Assembly: GCA_900549045.1 (NCBI GenBank)
Contig: URNE01000102.1
Coordinates: 1 to 7,562 of the forward strand
Direction: 5' to 3'
Length of the DNA: 7,562 nt
From: an uncultured bacterium
GTDB taxonomy: Bacteria > Verrucomicrobiota > Lentisphaeria > Victivallales > UBA1829
The translations under genes were made by a program, and so were the position numbers. The notes under the pieces were generated by a model that saw only the letters and a list, made by a program, of their open reading frames with translations, was not told the origin of the DNA and did no database searches. Of the stretch, positions 1 to 5,732 are shown one piece after another; position 1 is the first letter of the stretch; each line of letters begins with the position of its first letter.

Positions 1-26
1 CAAGCAGCAGATCGAAATATTCAAAC

Positions 27-48
27 AATGAGCTCGGATTGACTCATT
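27..48. repeat. Inverted repeat AATGAG-N10-CTCATT, possible operator
   Basis: Two perfect 6-base arms (27-32 and 43-48) are separated by 10 bases. The geometry, 6-10-6 over 22 bases, matches the second inverted repeat at 72-93, whose centre lies 45 bases downstream, although the arm sequences differ. A TTGACT hexamer at 39-44 lies partly inside the right arm. It could be a regulator site upstream of the dehydrogenase operon. Arms this short can occur by chance, so the call is tentative. Confidence 0.25.
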
Positions 49-71
49 TGCAAAAAAAATGTTTCCGTTCA

Positions 72-93
72 TGTAAATACAATATCGTTTACA
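72..93. promoter_or_regulatory. Inverted repeat TGTAAA-N10-TTTACA, candidate operator
   Basis: Perfect 6-base arms TGTAAA (72-77) and TTTACA (88-93) flank a 10-base AT-rich spacer. The site lies about 80 bases before the first gene of the operon, in the only sizeable intergenic space on that strand, so it is a reasonable operator for the LacI-family regulator encoded at 4183-5148. The centre is AA/TA-like rather than the CpG typical of LacI/PurR operators. A TACAAT hexamer at 78-83 inside the spacer could be a -10 box, but no good -35 lies 17 bases upstream of it. Assignment to this regulator is inference. Confidence 0.4.
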
Positions 94-125
94 CGCATCT
101 TTTCAGAGAAACGCGCCCGGCCTCC

Positions 126-154
126 TTGCATCGCACCGTCCGGCATTCTATATT
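126..154 (+). promoter_or_regulatory. Candidate sigma70-type promoter of the oxidoreductase operon
   Basis: TTGCAT (126-131), a 17-base spacer and TATATT (149-154) give a -35/-10 pair with 4/6 and 5/6 matches to the E. coli consensus and ideal spacing. Transcription would begin near 161, leaving a leader of only about 15 bases that still includes the Shine-Dalgarno. The -10 belongs to an 8-base TATATTAC that also occurs upstream of alaS. On this reading the inverted repeat at 72-93 is centred near -78, so a simple blocking repressor is not guaranteed. Confidence 0.4.
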
Positions 155-164
155 ACAAGAAAAC

Positions 165-170
165 AGGAGG
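165..170 (+). promoter_or_regulatory. Strong Shine-Dalgarno AGGAGG
   Basis: A perfect AGGAGG stands five bases before the ATG at 176 and fixes that start. The segment CCTCCT at 121-126 is its exact complement and could mask it in longer transcripts starting upstream of 121. Transcripts from the promoter at 126-154 would not contain the complement. Confidence 0.8.
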
Positions 171-175
171 TAAAA

Positions 176-1192
176 ATGAAACAACGGATCCGGATTGCAC
201 AAATCGGCATCGGACACAATCACGCGGCGGACAAGATGATTGCCCTGCGCAAACTCCCGGAACTCTTTGAAGTCGTCGGGTTCTCGGAGGACGATCCCCG
301 ATGGCTCAAAGAACGCGGCGGATTTGAAGCGTATCAAGGTCTGCCCCGCTTCAGCGAACAGGAACTGCTCAACCTCCCCGGTCTCGACGCCGTCGCCGTG
401 GAAACAGACGGATTCGAGCTTGTCCCGACTGCGATGCGCTGTGCGGAACGCGGTCTGCACATTCACTGCGACAAACCCGGCGGAGAATCGCTGCCGGAAT
501 TCAAAAAGCTGCTCGGTCTCTGCTCCGCAAAAAAGCTGGCGTTCCAGCAGGCGTATGTCTACCGCTACAATCCCGCGGTCCGCTTCATCCTCGACGCCGT
601 CAAAAAAGGATGGCTCGGAAATCTTTTCGAAATCCATGCCGTCATGAGCCGTTACGACGGCGACAACACAGCATACCGCAAGTGGCTCGCGCAGTTCAAG
701 GGCGGCGCGATGTACATCTTCGCCGGATACCTCATCGACCTCGTCGTCTCCATGCTCGGAAGACCGCAGAAGGTCACCCCGTTCATGAAACAGACACGCG
801 GCGACGGACTTGTCGACAACGGACTCGCCGTGCTTGAATACGAACGCGCCACCGCAACGGTCCGCGTCTCCGTGGAGGAAGTCGACGGCATGAAACACCG
901 TCGGCTCATCGTCTGCGGAACCGGCGGAACTGCAGAACTCTGCCCCATCGAAGCTCCGGCGAATCTCTATTACACCCGGCACCTCCCCGTCCGTCTCACG
1001 CTGAAAAACGGAAACGAAGAGTACTCCGCCGGCACGCATGAAGTCGACTGCGGCGTTCTCGGCGACCGCTACACCGGGCAGCTGGAGGAATTCGCGAAAA
1101 TCGTCCGCGGCGAAACTGCAAATCCCTATCCGTATGAACACGAGCTTCTGGTTCATGAACTCCTGCTCGATGCGTGCGGATATGCAAAATAA
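176..1192 (+). CDS. Gfo/Idh/MocA-family NAD(P)-dependent oxidoreductase
   Basis: This is a 338-residue cytosolic dehydrogenase, a usual length for the family, which oxidises or reduces hydroxyl/keto groups of sugars, cyclitols and related compounds. The N-terminal Rossmann fold carries GIGHNH (residues 11-16), in the place of the usual GxGxxG/A loop. The family's catalytic-lysine motif appears as DKP (99-101, Lys100), followed by YRYNP (129-133). The substrate-domain signature, usually GGG..xD.G.H..D, reads GGAMYIFAGYLID (176-188). The His position is therefore Tyr185, and the Asp four residues earlier is Ile181. A Tyr at this site is known in GFOR and dihydrodiol dehydrogenase, but those keep the Asp. 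No signal peptide is visible. It is the first gene of a four-gene operon, with a strong SD, and 12 bases separate it from the SDR gene. The substrate is unknown. Family assignment is firm; activity is inferred. Confidence 0.92.
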   Translation: MKQRIRIAQIGIGHNHAADKMIALRKLPELFEVVGFSEDDPRWLKERGGFEAYQGLPRFSEQELLNLPGLDAVAVETDGFELVPTAMRCAERGLHIHCDKPGGESLPEFKKLLGLCSAKKLAFQQAYVYRYNPAVRFILDAVKKGWLGNLFEIHAVMSRYDGDNTAYRKWLAQFKGGAMYIFAGYLIDLVVSMLGRPQKVTPFMKQTRGDGLVDNGLAVLEYERATATVRVSVEEVDGMKHRRLIVCGTGGTAELCPIEAPANLYYTRHLPVRLTLKNGNEEYSAGTHEVDCGVLGDRYTGQLEEFAKIVRGETANPYPYEHELLVHELLLDACGYAK

Positions 1193-1204
1193 AGGAAAAT
1201 CATC

Positions 1205-1975
1205 ATGAGGAAACTGAAAAACAGAACGGCCGCCGTTACGGGCGGCGGCGGATGCATCGGCTCCGAAATCTGCCGGAAACTTGCGGAACAGGGCGCAAAT
1301 ATCGCCGTCATCGACATCCGCAGGGAAGTCGCGGACGCAACTGCGGATTCCATCCGCGCCGCCGGAGGAACCGCGGAGAGTTTCGTGGCGGACATCACAG
1401 ACTACGCAGCCGTTGTCAAGCTCATGGATTCCATTGCGGAGCGCTTCGGCTCCGTCGACATTCTCGTCAACGTCGCCGGTGGTTCCGCCCGCGCGAAATG
1501 CAGAGAATTCAAAGACCAGGAAATGGAAGTCATGGAGGACGTGCTGAAAATGAATGTGCTCAGCGCGCTCTGCTGCACCCGCGCCGTCGTCAACCGCATG
1601 GTGGAGGCGAAATGGGGCAAAATCATCTTCATCGGCTCTTCGGTCGGAATCGGCGGGCTGCCGTACTGCACAGAATACGCGGCATCCAAAGGCGCGATCT
1701 TCTCCCTCACCCGCTCGCTTGCGATGGAGCTTGGACCGCACAATATCAACGTCTACTGCGTTTCGCCCGGCATCGTGCCGCGTCCGGAAGAGGAACGCTC
1801 ACACGGCGAAGCGGCGGAACGGACCGCGCGCGAAAAAAGCTGGTCGACACGCATCGGCAAGCCCTCGGATATCGCAAACATGGTCGTCTATCTCTGCTCG
1901 CCGGAAGCGGAATATATCATCGGTCAGAATTTTGTCGTGGACGGCGGACGCACCCTCGGACTGAAAGGAAACTGA
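1205..1975 (+). CDS. Short-chain dehydrogenase/reductase (classical SDR)
   Basis: This 256-residue protein has the length and motif order of a classical cytosolic SDR. The cofactor loop TGGGGCIG covers residues 12-19. Asp37, at the end of the second beta strand (VIDIRRE), favours NAD(H) over NADP(H). NVAG (89-92) replaces the usual NNAG, Asn117 is the catalytic Asn, Ser145 or Ser146 the catalytic Ser, and Tyr158/Lys162 form the YxxxK pair. VSPG (187-190) and the C-terminal GQNFVVDGG complete the family pattern. An AGGAAA at 1193-1198 supports the ATG at 1205. The stop is separated by one base from the next gene, implying translational coupling. Related proteins are annotated as 3-oxoacyl-ACP reductase or glucose/gluconate dehydrogenase, but the operon context favours a role on the same carbohydrate-like substrate as the preceding dehydrogenase. 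The exact substrate cannot be read. Confidence 0.93.
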   Translation: MRKLKNRTAAVTGGGGCIGSEICRKLAEQGANIAVIDIRREVADATADSIRAAGGTAESFVADITDYAAVVKLMDSIAERFGSVDILVNVAGGSARAKCREFKDQEMEVMEDVLKMNVLSALCCTRAVVNRMVEAKWGKIIFIGSSVGIGGLPYCTEYAASKGAIFSLTRSLAMELGPHNINVYCVSPGIVPRPEEERSHGEAAERTAREKSWSTRIGKPSDIANMVVYLCSPEAEYIIGQNFVVDGGRTLGLKGN

Positions 1976-1976
1976 A

Positions 1977-2945
1977 ATGAACATGCACGCAATGCTCGTC
2001 GATGAAAACCGGACGCTCCGCTGGAGCGAAGTTCCCGCACCTGCACCAAAAGAGAATGAAGCGCTTATTGAAGTTCATGCGGCGGCTCTGAACCGCGCAG
2101 ACCTGCTCCAGCGCGCGGGAAAGTATCCGCCGCCTCCGGGATGGCCGGAATGGATGGGGCTCGAAGTCGCCGGAATCATTCTCCGCGCACCGCGGGGCGG
2201 ACGCTGGCGGGCGGGCGACAAAGTCTGCGCTCTGCTCGGAGGCGGAGGCTATGCGGAAAAAGTTGCCGTCCCGCAAGACATGATTCTTCCCGTTCCCCGC
2301 GGATTCAGCTTTGAGGAGGCCGCCGCTATTCCCGAAGTTTTCGCGACCGCGTGGCTGAATCTGCATTATGAAGCGGAACTGAAAGCCGGAGAAACAATCT
2401 TCATCCAGGCTGGCGCAAGCGGACTCGGCACGGCGGCGATTCAGGTTGCAAAGCTCATGGGGGCCAAAGCCGTGACCAGCGCCGGAGCGGACGACAAGCT
2501 CGAATTCGTGCGCAAACTCGGCGCGGATGACGCCGTCAACCGCAAAACGGAAAACCCCGGCGTGCTGTTCGACCGCAATGAAATCAACGTCGCGCTTGAT
2601 TGCGTCGGAGGTTCCGTCCTCGGGGAAAACATCGGGAAAATGGCAGTCGGCGGCAGATGGATTCTGGTCTCGACGCTCGGGGGAGAGACGGCGGAAATCC
2701 CGCTGCGCCCGATTCTCAAACGCGCAATCACCCTCAAGGGGAGCACGCTCCGCAGCCGCACGAACGAAAAGAAAGCGCAGATTCTCGCCGATCTGGAACG
2801 CATGCTCTGGCCGGCGTTCGAGTCGGGAAAAATCCGTCCGGTCATACAGAAAATTCTCCCCGTTCAGCAGGCGGAGGAAGCTCACGAGCTTCTGCGCGCG
2901 GGACGCGGCATCGGGAAAATCGTGCTCACCGTCGGGAAAGCATGA
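1977..2945 (+). CDS. Zinc-free MDR: NAD(P)H quinone oxidoreductase / enone reductase-like protein
   Basis: This 322-residue protein is a medium-chain dehydrogenase/reductase of the quinone oxidoreductase (TP53I3/PIG3-like) branch. The N-terminal GroES-like domain contains NRADLLQRAGKYPPPPG (39-55) and GLEVAG (61-66), which are hallmarks of that branch. The Rossmann loop AGASGLGTAAIQVAK covers 145-159. The cysteine-rich structural-zinc loop and the Cys/His catalytic-zinc ligands of alcohol dehydrogenases are absent. The family reduces quinones or alpha,beta-unsaturated carbonyls with NADPH in the cytosol. Three ATGs lie close together (1977, 1983, 1992). AAGGAA at 1965-1970 gives good spacing to 1977, whereas many relatives begin at a position like 1983 (MHAMLV). 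The gene is one base after the SDR and six before the transporter. In this operon it may reduce an enone intermediate, which is inference. Confidence 0.9.
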   Translation: MNMHAMLVDENRTLRWSEVPAPAPKENEALIEVHAAALNRADLLQRAGKYPPPPGWPEWMGLEVAGIILRAPRGGRWRAGDKVCALLGGGGYAEKVAVPQDMILPVPRGFSFEEAAAIPEVFATAWLNLHYEAELKAGETIFIQAGASGLGTAAIQVAKLMGAKAVTSAGADDKLEFVRKLGADDAVNRKTENPGVLFDRNEINVALDCVGGSVLGENIGKMAVGGRWILVSTLGGETAEIPLRPILKRAITLKGSTLRSRTNEKKAQILADLERMLWPAFESGKIRPVIQKILPVQQAEEAHELLRAGRGIGKIVLTVGKA

Positions 2946-2951
2946 CATAAC

Positions 2952-4235
2952 ATGCCGCCGCGCAAATACCGTCTTTATTTTCTGCTGTTCTGCGGGACAA
3001 TGCTCTATTTTCTTGCGAACGTCCAGCGGGTTGCCATTCCGGGAACCGTGTTCAATCTGCTGCAGGAGCGACTGCAAGTCTCCGCTCCGTGGATTACCGG
3101 GCTCGGTTCGGCGTTCATGTACGTTTACGCGCTCAATCAGCTGGCTGTCGGGCTGTTGGTCGAGCGGTACGGCGGAGCGCGGGTGATCGTCTTCGGCGCG
3201 GGGGCGTTCTGCGCGGGCTCCCTGCTCTTTCCGCTTTCAGGATCGCTCCCGATGCTCTACTTCAGCCGCGCGCCGACCGGGCTCGGCGCAAGCACGCTGT
3301 ACCTCAGTTTAGTGCAGGAGACGATCCGCATGTTCCGGAACGGATACGCGGTTCTGCTCTCCATCATCATTATGATCGGCTACGCGGGAGGCATTGCGGC
3401 AAACGCGCCGTTCGCGCTCGGCGTGGAACGGTTCGGCTTCGACGCCGTGCTTTATGCGGCGGGCGGTCTCGCCCTGCTCTTTTATCTGCTCTTTCTGCTG
3501 ACCCGGGCAACGCTGAAACCGGTTCCGGTCCGGAAAGTCCCCCTCGACTTCCGATGTTTCGCCGAAGTCCTGAAGGTGCGCCACAACCGCGATCTTTTTG
3601 TATTCAGCGGAATCAACTTCGGGCTCTACTACGTGCTCCAGACCGTCATCGGAAAGAAGTTTCTGGAAGACTGGTGCGGCATGGCTTCCGGATCCGCCGC
3701 ATGGGTGCTCTCCGCAATGGGAACCATCTCCGCCGTTTCGGGATTCCTGATCGCCGTTCTGAGCCGCATGACCGGAAACCGGAGACGGATTTTCTGCAGG
3801 ATCGCGGGATGCGTCTGCATCGCCGTATTTCTGATTCTGACACTGCTTCTGCTCGCCGGAATCCGCACGCAGTGGATCGCCGCAGTGTTCTGCATGTTCG
3901 CCATGACCGCCAGCATGTCGACCGTCACGATTCCGCTTCTGCGTGAAACGAATCTTCCGCAACTGAGCGGGCCGGCGATCTGTTTCATGAATTTCAGTTT
4001 CTATCTCGCCGTGGCGTTTTTCGGAAATCTGACCGGATTCCTGATGAACGCATTTCCGCCCGAAGTGCGCAACGGCGCATTCGTCTACGGGCGAGCATCC
4101 TGGCTGACCGTCTTCGCGGTTCTCGCCGCCTTCGCCCTCCCCGTCTTCCGCTGCGCAATGCGGATGCGCGAAACCCGGGGCGTCATGTCTGCGGAGAGCG
4201 GACGCTGTCGCGGCGGATCAGCTTGTACGGAATGA
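2952..4235 (+). CDS. MFS transporter, 12 predicted membrane helices
   Basis: This 427-residue integral inner-membrane protein has 12 hydrophobic segments at roughly 8-30, 50-70, 77-96, 101-122, 132-155, 163-184, 214-234, 247-270, 280-303, 306-328, 340-362 and 378-400, with a longer hydrophilic loop (about 185-213) between the halves. This is the standard MFS layout. The loop between helices 2 and 3 reads VERYGGAR (70-77), a weak form of motif A, and SRAPTGLGAS (105-114) lies in helix 4. The start is six bases after the preceding stop; the nearest purine run, GGGAAAG, is about a dozen bases upstream, so initiation probably relies on coupling. As the last gene of the operon it likely imports the compound handled by the three dehydrogenases; export is also possible. 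The final residues (about 411-427) are polar, lie after the last helix and are encoded in the 53-base overlap with the convergent lacI-type gene. Confidence 0.9.
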   Translation: MPPRKYRLYFLLFCGTMLYFLANVQRVAIPGTVFNLLQERLQVSAPWITGLGSAFMYVYALNQLAVGLLVERYGGARVIVFGAGAFCAGSLLFPLSGSLPMLYFSRAPTGLGASTLYLSLVQETIRMFRNGYAVLLSIIIMIGYAGGIAANAPFALGVERFGFDAVLYAAGGLALLFYLLFLLTRATLKPVPVRKVPLDFRCFAEVLKVRHNRDLFVFSGINFGLYYVLQTVIGKKFLEDWCGMASGSAAWVLSAMGTISAVSGFLIAVLSRMTGNRRRIFCRIAGCVCIAVFLILTLLLLAGIRTQWIAAVFCMFAMTASMSTVTIPLLRETNLPQLSGPAICFMNFSFYLAVAFFGNLTGFLMNAFPPEVRNGAFVYGRASWLTVFAVLAAFALPVFRCAMRMRETRGVMSAESGRCRGGSACTE

Positions 4236-5148
4236 GCGTGCGCCGCGGAAAGGGCTGGCCGCGGAGCCGCGCATCCAGCGCATCCGCGACCGCAGAAGCC
4301 AATGCCGTGTAATTCTGTGAAATCGCCGTCTGCGGCGGAATCGCATAACGCGAAAAAACCGTCCGTTCCGATGCGATCAGCGAAATATCCGCCGGGACCC
4401 GTTTTCCGAAAAGCGAAAGCGCGTATGCCGTCGCCATTCCGGCGTTTCCGCCCGGACAGAACAGGGCGTCGACTCCCGCCCGCAGCAGCTTTCCGACCTC
4501 CTCCACATAACCTTCATCCAAAGAGAAACGGAGAAGAGAATCGCTGACCGGCAAACCGAACTTCCGCAGGGCTTTGCGGATTCCGTCGCGGCGGATCTCC
4601 GTGTTGCCGATCCCCTCCTGACCATAGACAATGCACCCGATCCGGCGGCAGCCGCTCCCGTGAAGATGTGCGACGGCAAGCTCCATCGCCTGCTCTTCGT
4701 CGGAACGGACCGAGTAAATTTCAGACGCCCCCTTCGGAGCGTCACGGTCCACGATAACCAGCGGAGCGGCGAACTGCTCTTCCCAGTTTTGGAAAAGCGA
4801 ACCGTCCGTTCCGATTCCGACCGCTCCGCAGAACTGAATTCTCGGAAGCTGATCGAGGTTGTCCAGCGGAAGAATTTCGATGCGGTAATCCCGGAGGGAT
4901 AGCTCATGGATGAGTTCGGAAGTCACCATTTCCACATAGCTCTGAATCGGATAGACCGCTTTGTACGGGCTGATGACCGCAATATTCCGCTGTTTGGCGG
5001 AAAGGCGCGGGCGGTAGCCGTTTTTCCGTGCGGCCGAAAAGACGCGCTCCCGCACATCGTCCTTCACATTCGGATGATGACTGAACACCCGCGACACGGT
5101 GGCGGTCGACACTCCCGCCAGTTTTGCGATTTCCTGAATTTTCGACAT
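4183..5148 (-). CDS. LacI-family transcriptional regulator
   Basis: This 321-residue protein has an N-terminal helix-turn-helix (about 3-22, IQEIAKLAGVSTATVSRVF) followed by a periplasmic-binding-protein-like effector domain (about 54-318). Family landmarks include VIVDRD (131-136), VRSDEEQAMELAVAHL (147-162), the RRIGCI strand, PQTAISQ (272-278) and a C-terminal KLIRRDSVR (309-317). The hinge is unusual: only eight residues (RLSAKQRN, 48-55) join GYRP to the first beta strand, where LacI and PurR have about 14, including the AxxL minor-groove helix. The ATG at 5148 fits the family N-terminus exactly, but no normally spaced Shine-Dalgarno precedes it. The gene converges on and overlaps the transporter gene. 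It most likely controls the dehydrogenase-transporter operon in response to a pathway sugar or intermediate; target and ligand are inferred. Confidence 0.92.
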   Translation of the reverse strand: MSKIQEIAKLAGVSTATVSRVFSHHPNVKDDVRERVFSAARKNGYRPRLSAKQRNIAVISPYKAVYPIQSYVEMVTSELIHELSLRDYRIEILPLDNLDQLPRIQFCGAVGIGTDGSLFQNWEEQFAAPLVIVDRDAPKGASEIYSVRSDEEQAMELAVAHLHGSGCRRIGCIVYGQEGIGNTEIRRDGIRKALRKFGLPVSDSLLRFSLDEGYVEEVGKLLRAGVDALFCPGGNAGMATAYALSLFGKRVPADISLIASERTVFSRYAIPPQTAISQNYTALASAVADALDARLRGQPFPRRTLIPYKLIRRDSVRSPQT

Positions 5149-5158
5149 TGCGCCGCTG

Positions 5159-5193
5159 AAAAAGGCGGACGCCTCCGCAAAGAAACGTCCGCC
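5159..5193 (-). terminator. Intrinsic terminator after the STAS gene
   Basis: Read on the minus strand, GGCGGACG (5193-5186) pairs perfectly with CGTCCGCC (5171-5164) to make an 8-bp GC-rich stem with a 14-base loop, followed at once by five Ts (5163-5159). It begins 23 bases after the STAS stop codon, as expected for the end of an alaS-STAS transcript. The loop contains GGAGG (5176-5172). The T-run ends only 10 bases before the lacI-type start codon, so read-through transcripts could feed that gene. Confidence 0.75.
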
Positions 5194-5216
5194 GTCCTTT
5201 AAATGAGCCCGAACAA

Positions 5217-5714
5217 TCAGTTCCTGCTCTTGTTCATATTGTCGAGATCCTTCTGGACGAGTTCGACGACTTTTTCAAACTTCATGACGTTCTGCTCGTC
5301 GGCGGACATCAGGGTCTGGTGAGCTTCGAGGACGGTTTCGGCGCGTCCGGAGTTTTCCCCGGAGCCGGAAGCCCAATCCTTGCCGGAGCTCTGGCCCATA
5401 TCGCCGTTGCGGAACTCGAACAGCTTCTTGAGACCGAGTCCCTGAAGAAGCGAGAGGTTCAGTTCGCCCGCGTTGTAGACATACATCGGGGCTCCGACCT
5501 TTTTTGCACGAAGACCAAGCATGGCGAGAATGCCCATGAATGTGCTGTCCATTCCGCCGCAGTTTGCCAGATTCAGAGAGATTTTCGAGAAAGCCGTGTT
5601 CTCCAGACTCTTCGCGAGATTGCGGAGCTGGGATGCGTGTTCAAAAGTTGCTCTGCCGTTGACGGTGATGAAATAGGCGTCGCCGTCGTTTGAAATAATG
5701 ATTTCCGTGCTCAT
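5217..5714 (-). CDS. STAS-domain protein, anti-sigma-factor-antagonist type
   Basis: This 165-residue cytosolic protein has a STAS domain at about 1-103 and a C-terminal extension. The phosphorylation-loop signature, DSSGLG-like in SpoIIAA/RsbV, is MDSTFMG (55-61), with Ser57 in the position that partner kinases phosphorylate. VNGRATFEHASQL near the N-terminus matches the usual first strand and helix. After the domain come a Gly/Ser-rich linker (about 108-124) and an amphipathic, charged helix (about 125-160) that may hold a partner. AAAGGA six bases before the ATG is a good Shine-Dalgarno. The gene follows alaS after 18 bases and ends in a clear terminator, so the two are probably co-transcribed. 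No anti-sigma kinase, phosphatase or sigma factor is in the window, so its partner-switching role rests on family knowledge. Confidence 0.85.
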   Translation of the reverse strand: MSTEIIISNDGDAYFITVNGRATFEHASQLRNLAKSLENTAFSKISLNLANCGGMDSTFMGILAMLGLRAKKVGAPMYVYNAGELNLSLLQGLGLKKLFEFRNGDMGQSSGKDWASGSGENSGRAETVLEAHQTLMSADEQNVMKFEKVVELVQKDLDNMNKSRN

Positions 5715-5732
5715 GCCGGTTCCTTTCCTCTG

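Noticed and set aside
39..67. Promoter using TTGACT (39-44) as the -35 box
   Set aside because: No -10-like hexamer occurs 16-18 bases downstream; the region reads GTTTCCG. The pair at 126-154 fits better.
89..1741. A 550-codon open frame on the minus strand, opposite the first two oxidoreductase genes
   Set aside because: Its translation shows no recognisable motif and is of odd composition, rich in Arg, Phe and Asp/Glu. The opposite strand carries two intact, motif-rich enzymes with good ribosome sites. Long antisense frames are expected from the codon bias here.
2942..2950. Tiny open frame ATG ACA TAA across the MDR/MFS junction
   Set aside because: It is two codons long and has no separate ribosome site. 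At most it reflects stop-start coupling.
5164..5193. The hairpin as a bidirectional terminator
   Set aside because: On the plus strand the stem is followed by GTCCTTTAAATG with only a three-T run, and no plus-strand gene ends nearby. It is supported only for the minus strand.
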